Source: Paenibacillus sp. 37
GTDB lineage: Bacteria; Bacillota; Bacilli; Paenibacillales; Paenibacillaceae
Assembly: GCF_008386395.1 (NCBI RefSeq)
Contig: NZ_CP043761.1
Span: forward strand, 4,650,001-4,714,000
DNA length: 64,000 nt
Direction: 5' to 3'
How positions within the stretch are numbered: the first letter of the stretch is position 1; each line of letters starts with the position of its first letter. Position numbers and translations under genes: made by a program. This document shows positions 21,839-30,535 of this stretch, piece after piece. The notes under the pieces were generated by a model. The model saw only the letters and a list, made by a program, of their open reading frames with translations. It had not been told where the DNA came from and ran no database searches.

Positions 21839-22555
21839 ATGACAGAACTAACAACTGTACTGGAAAAGCGCGGCAATACCAATTGTTTCTCGGAAGCGAA
21901 TTTCAACCATTTGCTGGTTACCATGAAAGATAGAACCTATCCGGAAGGTACACATCTGTACTGGGAAGGAGACGTCTCTGACAAACTTTATTATATGAAA
22001 CGGGGCCGTGCACAGATCACCAAATCCACGGATGAAGGCAAGGAACTGATCATGTACATGTATCAGTCCGGTGATATGATTGGGCAGGCTGATCCCTTTT
22101 TTGGCTCTAAACACAGCTTCTCAGCGGAAGTGCTGGAGGATAGTGAGATCGGTGTACTGGAGCATAAAGACCTGGAGATGTTAATCTGCCAGCATTGTGA
22201 CTTTGCGATCGACTTTATGAAATGGATGGGCATCCACCACCGGTTGACACAGACCAAATTCCGGGATCTCATGTTATATGGCAAACCGGGTGCACTTTGC
22301 TCCACCCTCATTCGGTTGTCGAATTCGTATGGTGAGCCGCATGGAGAGCATGTCATTATTCACAAAAAAATTACCCACACGGACCTGTCCAATATGATTG
22401 GAGCCACTCGTGAAAGTGTAAACCGCATGTTAAGCGACCTGCGTAAGAAAGATGGGATTGAATATGACAATGGCATGATTGTCATCAAAGATCTGAAGAT
22501 GCTGCAAGGAATCTGTCACTGTGAACTTTGCCCGAACGAGATCTGTCGTATTTAA
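21839..22555 (+). CDS. fnr: Anaerobic regulator Fnr, Crp/Fnr family with C-terminal Fe-S cysteines
   Basis: A 238-residue Crp/Fnr-family activator. The N-terminal cyclic-nucleotide-type fold spans about 20-140 (YPEGTHLYWEGDVSDKLYYM, GDMIGQ). The HTH region is about 180-225 (THTDLSNMIGATRESVNRML). The C-terminus has four Cys (226, 228, 231, 236), and C228-C231-C236 reproduce the spacing of the B. subtilis Fnr [4Fe-4S] ligands. RBS AAAGGGGAG precedes the ATG. It is divergent from adhE, and the TGTGA-N6-TCACA sites around pflB and adhE are its probable targets. Oxygen sensing is inferred from the family. Confidence 0.94.
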   Translation: MTELTTVLEKRGNTNCFSEANFNHLLVTMKDRTYPEGTHLYWEGDVSDKLYYMKRGRAQITKSTDEGKELIMYMYQSGDMIGQADPFFGSKHSFSAEVLEDSEIGVLEHKDLEMLICQHCDFAIDFMKWMGIHHRLTQTKFRDLMLYGKPGALCSTLIRLSNSYGEPHGEHVIIHKKITHTDLSNMIGATRESVNRMLSDLRKKDGIEYDNGMIVIKDLKMLQGICHCELCPNEICRI

Positions 22556-22601
22556 TATTTGACTATGCTAATCGGATGTTGCTTATATATTTAATGAAAA
22601 A

Positions 22602-22632
22602 AAGCCCAGTTCTCTAAAAAGAGATTGGGCTT
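22602..22632. terminator. Bidirectional terminator between fnr and the lipoprotein gene
   Basis: AAGCCCA-GTTCTCT pairs with AGAGATTGGGCTT and has A/T runs on both sides; the flanking genes converge here. Confidence 0.8.
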
Positions 22633-22642
22633 CTTGGTATAC

Positions 22643-23356
22643 TTAGGATGCATTGGTCAATTCAAGCTTTACCGCATCACGTGGATTCAATTTCATGTCC
22701 AGACCATTTTCCATTAATTCTTTGTCATTCACCATAATGACCCATCGCTCATTCATACGAGGCGTAACATTCTCGACCGAAACAACAAATTTGTTATTCT
22801 CCGACATTCTTACAATGCCGCTGGACTTCAACACATCACGAACTGTGCACTCTTGAACGTAGACGCCGGCATATTGACGATTAAGGGTTGGCATAATGTT
22901 TCCACCGCTAACCTTGAGTAACGTTGTCTGATATGCAACGCCATCCCCCCCACTGTCAGCGGCTTTCACGTAAATGATCACTTCATCTTTGGCATGAAGT
23001 TCCATGTCCCAATCTTCCTGCTCAATATCCTTGCCATTCAATTTGACAGCCCAGCTAAGCGAAGAATCCAGAGAAACTTCACCGACGGATTGAATCCGTT
23101 TGCCATCTGCCGTAAAATCGACCAGTCCGCTATTGAGTAATGCTTTTTTGAGTGTCAAACCCTCACTAAAATCTCGCTTAATGGACTTTGTTGCATCAGG
23201 CAAAAACGTACTGCCATCTACAGCCACTGTGATTGTATTCGCTGTTTCTGTCTCTTTGACAATTGGCTGCTCAGAAGGCTGTGTCTCACTACAACCAGCC
23301 AAGATCGCCAGTAGGAGCAAACATATACCTATGTAACCGGGGATTTTCTTCATCAT
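22643..23356 (-). CDS. Lipoprotein with DUF4430/transcobalamin C-like repeats
   Basis: A 237-residue predicted lipoprotein: signal peptide MMKKIPGYIGICLLLL and lipobox LAGCSE. The rest shows two related segments (about 45-135 and 145-237) of the form W-x-V-K/M-x-N-G/D-K followed by a beta strand with D-E/D-A-V. This resembles the DUF4430 domain of transcobalamin-like proteins. The start is set at the double ATG (23356/23353), with AGGGTGGTG before it; the longer frame upstream has no ribosome site. It is convergent with fnr. Function is unknown; a surface ligand-binding role is inference only. Confidence 0.65.
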   Translation of the reverse strand: MMKKIPGYIGICLLLLAILAGCSETQPSEQPIVKETETANTITVAVDGSTFLPDATKSIKRDFSEGLTLKKALLNSGLVDFTADGKRIQSVGEVSLDSSLSWAVKLNGKDIEQEDWDMELHAKDEVIIYVKAADSGGDGVAYQTTLLKVSGGNIMPTLNRQYAGVYVQECTVRDVLKSSGIVRMSENNKFVVSVENVTPRMNERWVIMVNDKELMENGLDMKLNPRDAVKLELTNAS

Positions 23357-23488
23357 GTAGGTAACACCACCCTGCGTAAAATCATTCACCCTGTTGTCCA
23401 TAACCTCTATTATGGCACAACCTTCGGCAAAAAAAAGTGTCAAAGCCGTTACTTTTATTGCGCGTGCCCTCCAGAGAGGGCTTATACA

Positions 23489-23515
23489 ACAAAGAGAGCC
23501 TGCACACAGGCTCTC
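23489..23515 (-). terminator. Hairpin terminator
   Basis: GAGAGCCTG...CAGGCTCTC (23494-23515) followed by TTTGTTG on the minus strand, downstream of the 23554 gene. Confidence 0.6.
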
Positions 23516-23553
23516 CAATCGATATCATTTTTATGTTCTCATTGGTTACGTTA

Positions 23554-24285
23554 TCACTGGACACTAGCCTGCATATATGTCCGTCCTCCATCGCCATCTT
23601 TCAGATATGGATTAAGCCCAAAGAACTGCTCCTCAGATACGTATACACCTGTCAGCAATCGCCCTTCAAGCAATCCACCGTCCACCTGCACGCAGCATGA
23701 AGGTGCGTCTACATACTCCTGATACAACGGAATCTGCCCATATTGTTGATGTACCTTGAACACCTTCCCTTGCTCATGCAAAGGTCGTTCCGAAAAATAG
23801 GTAGGCACAATATAACGGGCAATGACATCCAGTTCCTGCACGCTGTAAAAGGGTTCATCACCCAGCCATGGTGCAAACATTCGAATCTTCTCATATTGTG
23901 ACCAAACAACCGCCTGAATCAGCATTTCTGCCTGAACCAGCCGACCTTCTCCCACATCCAGAACCAACCGCTTACCATGGATGGTTTCTTCCATCTGAGA
24001 AGTCGTTGAATCAGGTTGTCCCAGCTCACATCCGATACACTTCCAGCCCCTGGACGTTTGAATCCATTTTTGCAGCACCGCCGGAGCTAATCTCGGACCA
24101 TCGCTGTTCACAGAATGCGTATTCACTTCGGCAAGATCATCCTTAATTGAACGGGAATATGCGGTGCGCTTGAACAACTCCGCAGCTTTTTTATAAATTA
24201 GATGGACCTGAATGGATGCGCTCTCAAGTTCTGCAATATCTTCTTTGCCGTAGCGTACTTCACGGGATAAGCTTTCTTCTCTCAT
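23554..24285 (-). CDS. Conserved hypothetical protein, cytoplasmic
   Basis: A 243-residue protein that I do not recognise. It begins MREESLSREVRYGKEDIAEL at 24285, with AAGGAGG about 11 bases upstream; the ATG 13 codons earlier has no ribosome site. No signal peptide or membrane span is seen. Visible are a possible short Cys pair (WKCIGCELGQ) and a second Cys pair (APSCCVQVDGG) that might bind metal. It also has an aromatic/charged central region (VVWSQYEKIRMFAPWLGDEPFYSV). It stands alone between its own terminator and the YodB-like regulator. No function is proposed. Confidence 0.6.
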   Translation of the reverse strand: MREESLSREVRYGKEDIAELESASIQVHLIYKKAAELFKRTAYSRSIKDDLAEVNTHSVNSDGPRLAPAVLQKWIQTSRGWKCIGCELGQPDSTTSQMEETIHGKRLVLDVGEGRLVQAEMLIQAVVWSQYEKIRMFAPWLGDEPFYSVQELDVIARYIVPTYFSERPLHEQGKVFKVHQQYGQIPLYQEYVDAPSCCVQVDGGLLEGRLLTGVYVSEEQFFGLNPYLKDGDGGRTYMQASVQ

Positions 24286-24402
24286 GACAAGTGGGCCTCC
24301 TTCGCTCCGGCCGTCTGTGGCCATTTTCTATAGATTATACTACAACTCATGACAACATGTGCATAGCCCAGGAGAAAAACGCCGATCCACCTAATACTTA
24401 AG

Positions 24403-24433
24403 ACAAAAACCCCTGATTTCCACGGAAATCAGG
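24403..24433 (-). terminator. Terminator after the YodB-like gene
   Basis: On the minus strand CCTGATTTCC pairs with GGAAATCAGG and runs into GGGTTTTTG. Confidence 0.75.
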
Positions 24434-24476
24434 AGTCTATGTCATTCATGTAACAAAAGTGGGTGATGCTTATACG

Positions 24477-24818
24477 TTAGTCAACCCACTGCTCAGCCCA
24501 GTCTTGAATTTGATTCATGACGGGCTGGAGCGCTCTACCTTTCTCCGTCAGTTCATATTCAATACGAACTGGCGTCTCGGGATAGACGTGACGAACCAGA
24601 ATACCTTCACTCTCCAGATCTTTCATCCGTTCGGATAACATCTTATCACTCATGGATGGAATCAGATTGGAGATATCCTTGAATCGCTTCGAACCACTCA
24701 TCAACGTTTGAATAATTAAACCATTCCAGCGCTTGCCCAAAAAAGAAAACGCCGTCTCGAAACGCGGACACATCCGCAAGTCTTGACCTTCCACATTAAT
24801 CACCTCTTTAGAGATCAC
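24477..24818 (-). CDS. HxlR/YodB-like redox-sensing repressor
   Basis: A 113-residue winged-helix protein of the HxlR (DUF24) family. The N-terminal MCPRFETAFSFLGKRWNGLI closely follows B. subtilis YodB, whose Cys6 in the same MCP context senses quinones and diamide. The recognition region is about 45-80 (MSDKMLSERMKDLESEGIL). The wing is PETPVRIEYELTEKG. Unlike YodB there is no cysteine near the C-terminus (it ends WAEQWVD), so an intersubunit YodB-type disulphide cannot form. Upstream, around 24823-24846, an imperfect CTTAC...GTTAG palindrome may be its operator. A one-Cys sensing mechanism is inferred. Confidence 0.82.
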   Translation of the reverse strand: MISKEVINVEGQDLRMCPRFETAFSFLGKRWNGLIIQTLMSGSKRFKDISNLIPSMSDKMLSERMKDLESEGILVRHVYPETPVRIEYELTEKGRALQPVMNQIQDWAEQWVD

Positions 24819-25010
24819 TCAAATCAACTTACATTTTGTTAGTATATTTCATAATAACATATTTAAGCTTCAAAGAAAACGCCTGCAACTAAAAAGTTTA
24901 AATTTTAGAAGCATAACATCCAAAATGGATCATACATCCCAGTATACATTACACGCTGCGTCGTAACCATGGGAAATATCGTATAACTTCCCCATAGTAC
25001 TATCTTACCC

Positions 25011-25062
25011 AAAAAGAACCCAACTGCCACAGTCATCATCGACTCGGAGAAGGGTTCTTTTT
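25011..25062. terminator. Bidirectional terminator after the ThuA-domain gene
   Basis: AGAACCC (25015-25021) pairs with GGGTTCT (25052-25058); both strands end in T runs. It lies in the gap 24819-25104, which otherwise holds only the regulator's upstream region. Confidence 0.7.
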
Positions 25063-25104
25063 GAATGAAACTTATAATTTCCATTTCACGATTGAGTTAG
25101 TGAA

Positions 25105-25839
25105 TTAGACCAGCACGCCACCAAATGGTCTTACAGGTTCGCTCTTGCCAAATTCCGGCTTAAAACTGCGGGCAGGATATGCCCATTTAACAGCATTGCT
25201 GATCACTCTTAATATTTCCGGCTTGTAATAGGTCGGATACGTCTCATGACCTGGTCGGAAATAAAAGATTTTACCTTCACCACGCCGGAACGTACATCCG
25301 CTCCGGAATACTTCCCCACCCTGGAAGTTACTTACAAACACCAGTTCATCTGGTACTGGAATATCGAAGAATTCGCCGTACATCTCTTCTTTTTCCAATA
25401 CAATCTTGCCTTCGATGCCATCCGCAATCGGATGAGATGGGTTAACACACCATACAATTTCCTGCTCGTCAGCTACACGCCACTTCAGATCGCAGCTGGT
25501 TCCCATCAGCGCTTTGAATGGTTTGGAGAAATGACCTGAATGGAGCACAATCATTCCCATCCCATTCAGCACTCGCTGCGCGACCTTCTGTGAGATCTCA
25601 TCGCTTACGCGATCATGTGCCATATGTCCCCACCATATGAGCACATCTGTGGAATTCAGCACTTCATCACTTAATCCGTGTTCAGGCTGATCCAGTGTAG
25701 CTGTACGAATAGCAAAGCCTTCGCCGCCAAGTCCGTCAGCCAGTGCTCGATGCAGACCATCCGGGTAGACTTCCCTTACTTCATCGTGAATTTTCTCATG
25801 GACAAATTCATTCCAAATGGTGACGTTGATCATATTCAA
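25105..25839 (-). CDS. ThuA-domain (trehalose utilisation-like) protein
   Basis: A 244-residue protein of the ThuA family (class I glutamine-amidotransferase-like fold). It starts [16 protein letters not shown], with [38 protein letters not shown] and a late [12 protein letters not shown] typical of the family. ThuA proteins take part in handling keto-disaccharides and related sugars. It is the third gene of a leftward unit (dehydrogenase, isomerase, ThuA), only 18 bases after the isomerase. That gene set fits oxidation and epimerisation of a sugar or its derivative. The substrate is not deducible here. Confidence 0.88.
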   Translation of the reverse strand: MNMINVTIWNEFVHEKIHDEVREVYPDGLHRALADGLGGEGFAIRTATLDQPEHGLSDEVLNSTDVLIWWGHMAHDRVSDEISQKVAQRVLNGMGMIVLHSGHFSKPFKALMGTSCDLKWRVADEQEIVWCVNPSHPIADGIEGKIVLEKEEMYGEFFDIPVPDELVFVSNFQGGEVFRSGCTFRRGEGKIFYFRPGHETYPTYYKPEILRVISNAVKWAYPARSFKPEFGKSEPVRPFGGVLV

Positions 25840-25857
25840 TTTCCCCCTAGTGTAGCT

Positions 25858-26826
25858 CTAAACCCACCACATATCGCCCAGCGGTTCTTCGATTAATACT
25901 TGCTGGAGATTTTGCACGGCTTTAGAGAATCCTTCTTCAACCGACATCAGACCGTCTTCGTGCTCAATACTTACTACATAATCATATCCGACCAGACGCA
26001 AGGCACTCATAATATCTGCCCAAGTCTTGTTATCATGTCCATAACCAACCGAGCGGAACTGCCAAGCCCGATCCAGCATATTGGTATAGTCCTGCATATC
26101 CGTTACACCGTGTTTGTTCACGTTTACCGGATCAATCGTTGTATCTTTTGCATGGAAGTGATGGATGGCTCCTTCACGTCCCAAGATGTGAATTGCCTGA
26201 ACCGGATCAATACCTTGCCACCACATGTGACTTGGGTCCAGATTGGCTCCGATCACTTCACCTGCTGCTTCACGCAATCTCAGCAATGTTGCTGGAGTAT
26301 GAACGGAGAATCCACCGTGCAGCTCCAATCCAACTTTTACGTTACGATCTGCTGCAAACTTACCCCACTCTGTCCAGTAAGGGATAACTTTGTTCTCCCA
26401 CTGCCACTTCAGGATCTCCTGGAAGTCATTTGGCCATGGTGCAACAGGCCAGTTCGGATATTTGGCATCCTCATGGTCTCCCGGACAACCGGAGAAAGTA
26501 TTCACTACAGGTACTTCCAGCTTCTCAGCCAGTTCTACCGTTTTAACAAAATCATCGTGAAATCCTTTGGCAATATCCTTTTGCGGATGTAGCGGGTTAC
26601 CGTGACAGCTAAGTGCACTGATCGTCAAACCACGTGATTCCACTGCATTTTTGAAATTTTTCAGTGCTGTAGGATTGCTTAACAACTCATCTGGCTTACA
26701 ATGTGCATTGCCTGGATGTCCGCCTGTTCCGATCTCTACTGCTTTTAATCCCTTGGATGCTACATAATCAAGAGCATCCTCCAATTTACGTCCTCCGAAT
26801 AGTACCAAAAATACGCCGAGTTTCAA
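25858..26826 (-). CDS. Sugar phosphate isomerase/epimerase family protein (TIM barrel)
   Basis: A 322-residue xylose-isomerase-like TIM-barrel protein (AP endonuclease 2 superfamily). Metal-binding carboxylates and histidines are visible in VGLELHGGFSVHTP, GANLDPSHMWWQG, IHHFHAKDT and YVVSIEHEDG. It starts MKLGVFLVLFGGRKLEDALDY. Members isomerise or epimerise sugars, inositol derivatives or keto-acids using a divalent metal. It sits between the dehydrogenase and ThuA genes and is presumably co-transcribed. The gap to the dehydrogenase (26827-27023, 197 bases) shows nothing clear. Confidence 0.88.
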   Translation of the reverse strand: MKLGVFLVLFGGRKLEDALDYVASKGLKAVEIGTGGHPGNAHCKPDELLSNPTALKNFKNAVESRGLTISALSCHGNPLHPQKDIAKGFHDDFVKTVELAEKLEVPVVNTFSGCPGDHEDAKYPNWPVAPWPNDFQEILKWQWENKVIPYWTEWGKFAADRNVKVGLELHGGFSVHTPATLLRLREAAGEVIGANLDPSHMWWQGIDPVQAIHILGREGAIHHFHAKDTTIDPVNVNKHGVTDMQDYTNMLDRAWQFRSVGYGHDNKTWADIMSALRLVGYDYVVSIEHEDGLMSVEEGFSKAVQNLQQVLIEEPLGDMWWV

Positions 26827-27023
26827 GTGCGATTCCTCCCTGGATTAGATATCGTATGATTGCTGAATTCATGAATATTGAACTACAATTACCGTTCAGA
26901 TCACATGCCTGTTTGATTAGTGTGGAAAATCGAGAGTGTTTCTATCCTGAAATTGAACGTAAGAATACTGGTTATTCTGCTTCACTCGTAAGAGCATCAA
27001 GCTTCGAACACTTTTTACTCAGA

Positions 27024-28136
27024 CTAGTGGGATTCCACGGTTTCAATCTCAGTTTGAACTGTGCGAGTTACTGCAAAAGAATCATAGCTGCTCTCCAGAT
27101 GTATGTGCTTGCCTTCAAGTGAAGAACGCTGGAATGAATGCATGGCTTCCAGTACGTGATAAGCAAGTTTGCCACTGGCTTTGTGTTCCCGTCCGGCACG
27201 AATGGATTCGACCATCTCAGTTACGCCAATGCCTCGTTCGTTTTGTCCACTTTCGAAGACTGGTTTGATCGTCTCCCAAGTGTCTTGGCCGTATCTGCGA
27301 ACCTTCACTTCCCCGTTAAAATAATTGGGGTCCGGTACACTAAGCGTACCTTCTGTACCATAGATTTCAATACGTGGCAGATCCGAAGCTCCGCGAATAT
27401 CAAAACTGGTGATCATGGTTGCAATGGCACCTTCTGCAAAATCAATGGTTCCTGCCAAGTGAGTAGGCGTCTCTACTTGTAGTGCTGTGCCTTCCTTCGG
27501 CCCAGAGCCAATCTTGCGATCTGCAATCTGTATGCCTGCCGAGGCGCTGATTCTGCGAATCGGTCCAAGAAGCGTAATCAGAGCGGTCAGGTAGTAAGGT
27601 CCCATATCAAACATCGGTCCGCCACCTGCGACATAAAAGAACTCCGGATTAGGATGCCAAGCTTCTGGTCCTCCACCCATAAAGAATGAAGTCGCTGCAA
27701 CCGGCTTGCCAATCAGCCCATCCTCAATGGCTTTACGAGCTGTCTGTATGCCTGAACCAAGGAAGGTATCCGGTGCAGAACCAACATACAATCCCTTTTC
27801 CTCAGCCAACTCAACAACCTTGCGACCATCCTCAAGAGAAATTGCCAGCGGCTTCTCGGCATACACATGTTTGCCAGCTTCGAGTGCAGCCAGATCAGTC
27901 ATCGCGTGACTGCCAGGAACCGTAAGGTTCAACACAAGTTCAATTTCGTTATTTTGCAGCAACTCATCTACATTGTAAACGTTTGCGATATTAAATTCAT
28001 CTGCCCGTTCCTGAGCGCGTTCACGAATCAAATCCGCAACAGCCACGACTTCAATGATCGGGTTGTTTTTGAGATTTTCCAAGTAGATGGCGCTGATGTT
28101 ACCACACCCGATGATGCCTGCTTTCATTTTCTCCAC
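27024..28136 (-). CDS. Gfo/Idh/MocA-family oxidoreductase
   Basis: An NAD(P)-dependent sugar or polyol dehydrogenase of about 370 residues. The N-terminal Rossmann fold has KAGIIGCGNISAIYL, and the family signature GKHVYAEKPLA carries the catalytic-site Lys. The C-terminal beta sheet binds substrate (AGGGPMFDMGPYYLTAL). The start is uncertain. The frame is open from an ATG at 28160, but AGGAG sits inside that stretch, 11 bases before the GTG at 28136 and too close to the ATG at 28148, so the GTG is preferred. It heads the isomerase/ThuA unit and is divergent from an AraC-type regulator. It is a paralogue of the gene at 29518. Confidence 0.9.
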   Translation of the reverse strand: MEKMKAGIIGCGNISAIYLENLKNNPIIEVVAVADLIRERAQERADEFNIANVYNVDELLQNNEIELVLNLTVPGSHAMTDLAALEAGKHVYAEKPLAISLEDGRKVVELAEEKGLYVGSAPDTFLGSGIQTARKAIEDGLIGKPVAATSFFMGGGPEAWHPNPEFFYVAGGGPMFDMGPYYLTALITLLGPIRRISASAGIQIADRKIGSGPKEGTALQVETPTHLAGTIDFAEGAIATMITSFDIRGASDLPRIEIYGTEGTLSVPDPNYFNGEVKVRRYGQDTWETIKPVFESGQNERGIGVTEMVESIRAGREHKASGKLAYHVLEAMHSFQRSSLEGKHIHLESSYDSFAVTRTVQTEIETVESH

Positions 28137-28326
28137 TGTGACGTTCATCTCCTTACGCATGGTGAAAATCTGCGTTTGAATGGTTGAGATACATATGTTT
28201 TGTTGGATGTTTCCTGTTCCTTAAATCTAATACTATGGTATTCCGTTTCAGCTTCAATTAAAATGAATAATATGATTGAAACATGAACTATCTGGTCATA
28301 ATTTTCAAATTGCAAGGAGTATGCCC

Positions 28327-29145
28327 ATGCCGACAGATCAAACCTGCCAAGTTCTTACAGCAGGCTTTTCATTTCATCGTAAACCCTACGCTATGGTGCA
28401 GCCTGAAGGGGTGAAGAACTACCTGTTAAGACTGCAAACAGACGGACGTTGCCGTGCACGCATAGACGGGGACATGTCCCTGGTGGATGCGGGCGATCTG
28501 CTTCTTTTTGACCCTGACGAGCCCTATGAGCTGAGAATAGACAATGAAACCAATCCGATGGGAGAACGACTGGTAGAGAGTGGCGACTATCACATCTTCT
28601 TTAATGGTTCCTGGGTGGATGAGTGGTGGAAACGTCACAAACGGCCGACCCGAATCAAAGTCGAACTGACGGAAAGCCTCTTGGTCCTGTTTCGACAGCT
28701 CGTACTGGAGCAGCGCCGCATCTCCAATCCTTATCCGGAGATTTCAAGTTATTATATGCGAATTTTATGTCTCGAAGTGGATCGTCTGCTCGCGGAGCAT
28801 CCAACGATAACCAACACCAATTATGTGGCTTATGAGATCAAAAACTACATTGAAGAAAACGCTTCCTCTTTATTCAAGCTGGATGATGTGGCAACACATA
28901 TTGGCATCAGTGTCTCACGGGGTGTACATCTCTTCAAAGAAGCGTTTGGCAAAAGCATCATGCAATACACGCTTGACGTACGGCTGAATATGGCCAGGGA
29001 ACGGATTATTTTCAGTCCTATGACCCTGGAGCAAGTGTCTGAGTCTTCCGGCTTTAACAACTATACCTATTTTCATCGGGTATTCCGTTCCCGGTTCGGC
29101 ATGTCCCCGAAGGAATTCCGCGTTATTCACCGGGAACAGATGTAA
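28327..29145 (+). CDS. AraC-family transcriptional regulator
   Basis: A 272-residue regulator: an N-terminal cupin-like sugar-binding domain (about 10-110, with DGRCRARIDGDMSLVDAGDLL and FDPDEPYELRI) and a C-terminal AraC double HTH. The second HTH is the strong one (VSESSGFNNYTYFHRVFRSR, FGMSPKEFR). The ATG at 28327 has AAGGAG 7 bases upstream; a longer TTG frame lacks one. It is divergent from the Gfo/Idh-isomerase-ThuA unit, with a 190-base shared control region, and probably controls it in response to a sugar ligand. Confidence 0.92.
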   Translation: MPTDQTCQVLTAGFSFHRKPYAMVQPEGVKNYLLRLQTDGRCRARIDGDMSLVDAGDLLLFDPDEPYELRIDNETNPMGERLVESGDYHIFFNGSWVDEWWKRHKRPTRIKVELTESLLVLFRQLVLEQRRISNPYPEISSYYMRILCLEVDRLLAEHPTITNTNYVAYEIKNYIEENASSLFKLDDVATHIGISVSRGVHLFKEAFGKSIMQYTLDVRLNMARERIIFSPMTLEQVSESSGFNNYTYFHRVFRSRFGMSPKEFRVIHREQM

Positions 29146-29170
29146 TCATACCAGTATACGTAAGTTGAAC

Positions 29171-29485
29171 TTATTTGCGCGCGGCTATGGCCTCGGATAC
29201 AACCATCGCCAGATCTTCATTGCCAAACATGGACAACACGCCAAGTACCGTATCATCCGGGATCTCACCGGCTTCCTCCTTGGATACAATCAGCTTCTGC
29301 ACCTGCTGCAAACGCTCGTTGCTCTGCTGATTCGGGTAGGCTTGCCGGTACATCTCTTCCGGGTCCAAACCATTATTGACACACCACTGGGCAAATACGA
29401 GGATCATCATCTCTTCTTCCTGTTTATAGGTTTCTACAACAGCTTCCTCGATCTGTTTATTACGTTCCTTTTCATATTCATCCAT
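29171..29485 (-). CDS. Hypothetical protein, small acidic
   Basis: A 104-residue, strongly acidic and mostly helical protein that I do not recognise (MDEYEKERNKQIEEAVVETY; later LDPEEMYRQAYPNQQSNERL). No signal, membrane span or metal motif is seen. RBS CGGAGG stands before the ATG. It lies 32 bases after the second Gfo/Idh gene and is probably co-transcribed with it. It is convergent with the AraC regulator. Confidence 0.6.
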   Translation of the reverse strand: MDEYEKERNKQIEEAVVETYKQEEEMMILVFAQWCVNNGLDPEEMYRQAYPNQQSNERLQQVQKLIVSKEEAGEIPDDTVLGVLSMFGNEDLAMVVSEAIAARK

Positions 29486-29517
29486 GACTTGTATTCCTCC
29501 GTATGTGTATTCTGCAA

Positions 29518-30456
29518 TTATTTGCGAATCAGTTGTTCCGCCAGTTCATGACTGTCCATGACATGACTTGCACTGATCAGGCAATCATCAGGTGAGTCCA
29601 GACAAGCCAGGAAATTGTCAACTGCTCCGCTAAAACCTCTGCGTGTTAACACGGTGTCCCAGCTCCCGAACGTTTCTTTGGTTTCCAGCCCCCCCTGTTC
29701 CATGTAGCTGATCGTGTCCATGTTCACCACTTCAACAGATCGTCCACCACCATGCAATTCGATCTTCTCCAGATCTGCCCCAGCTTCACGCACCATATCG
29801 AATCGACCGTAGGCTGTTCTGCCCAGCTTGGCCGTTCCGGTTGCGTGCAGCAGTCTGTCCAGATCATTCTTCCGAATCCATTGATGAATCAACTCCACAT
29901 TATGATCCGAGTACCACAACATCAGATCCAGTATATGGATGAGATCATCATAGATGGTTTCTGCCGCAGGACGATCCTGAATGCCTGTCCGATGTTTGGT
30001 TACTGTTAGGGACTCAAAGCCTTTTCCACCCTGCATCCATTCTTTCGCTTTTTGGTACATCGGTGCGAATCTGCGGTTGAAGCCCACTGCCAGCAACAGC
30101 CCTTGTGCCTCGGCAAAAGCAGTCATCTCTTCCGACTCCCGAATCGTATAGGATAACGGCTTGTCTACGTACACGGCTAATCCCTGTTCCAGACATTGCA
30201 TGACAATATCAAAGTGTGCTTCCGTTGCTGTATGTACAAACACCGCATCCAGATCCCAGGACAACAGTTCTTTCAGATCCGTTGTTCCCCGTTCTAATCT
30301 ATACGCCTTTTGAACGGCTTTGACCGGCTCCGGAGATCGGTTCATAATGCCTACAATCTCCACGTTCGGATGAGCTGTTAACAGCGGCAAATATACTTTA
30401 CGTGCAATATCGCCGAGGCCGATAATTGCAACTCGTTTACGTTGGGTTGTTTCCAT
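29518..30456 (-). CDS. Gfo/Idh/MocA-family oxidoreductase
   Basis: A dehydrogenase of about 312 residues. The Rossmann motif is VAIIGLGDIARKVYLPLL. The family EKP motif appears as YVDKPLS, with D in place of E before the catalytic Lys. There is an AVGFNRRFAPMY block, typical of the virulence-factor MviM-like branch. The second ATG (30456) is preferred because AAGGTGG lies 10 bases before it and abuts the first. It is transcribed leftward with the small acidic gene. Substrate unknown; the shorter C-terminal domain separates it from the paralogue at 27024. Confidence 0.88.
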   Translation of the reverse strand: METTQRKRVAIIGLGDIARKVYLPLLTAHPNVEIVGIMNRSPEPVKAVQKAYRLERGTTDLKELLSWDLDAVFVHTATEAHFDIVMQCLEQGLAVYVDKPLSYTIRESEEMTAFAEAQGLLLAVGFNRRFAPMYQKAKEWMQGGKGFESLTVTKHRTGIQDRPAAETIYDDLIHILDLMLWYSDHNVELIHQWIRKNDLDRLLHATGTAKLGRTAYGRFDMVREAGADLEKIELHGGGRSVEVVNMDTISYMEQGGLETKETFGSWDTVLTRRGFSGAVDNFLACLDSPDDCLISASHVMDSHELAEQLIRK

Positions 30457-30535
30457 GATGATCATTCCACCTTCAGTTCGGTTCTATATTTCCACGTCCT
30501 ATAGTGTAACCCTTCAGACAGCAACTTGCCAGTGA

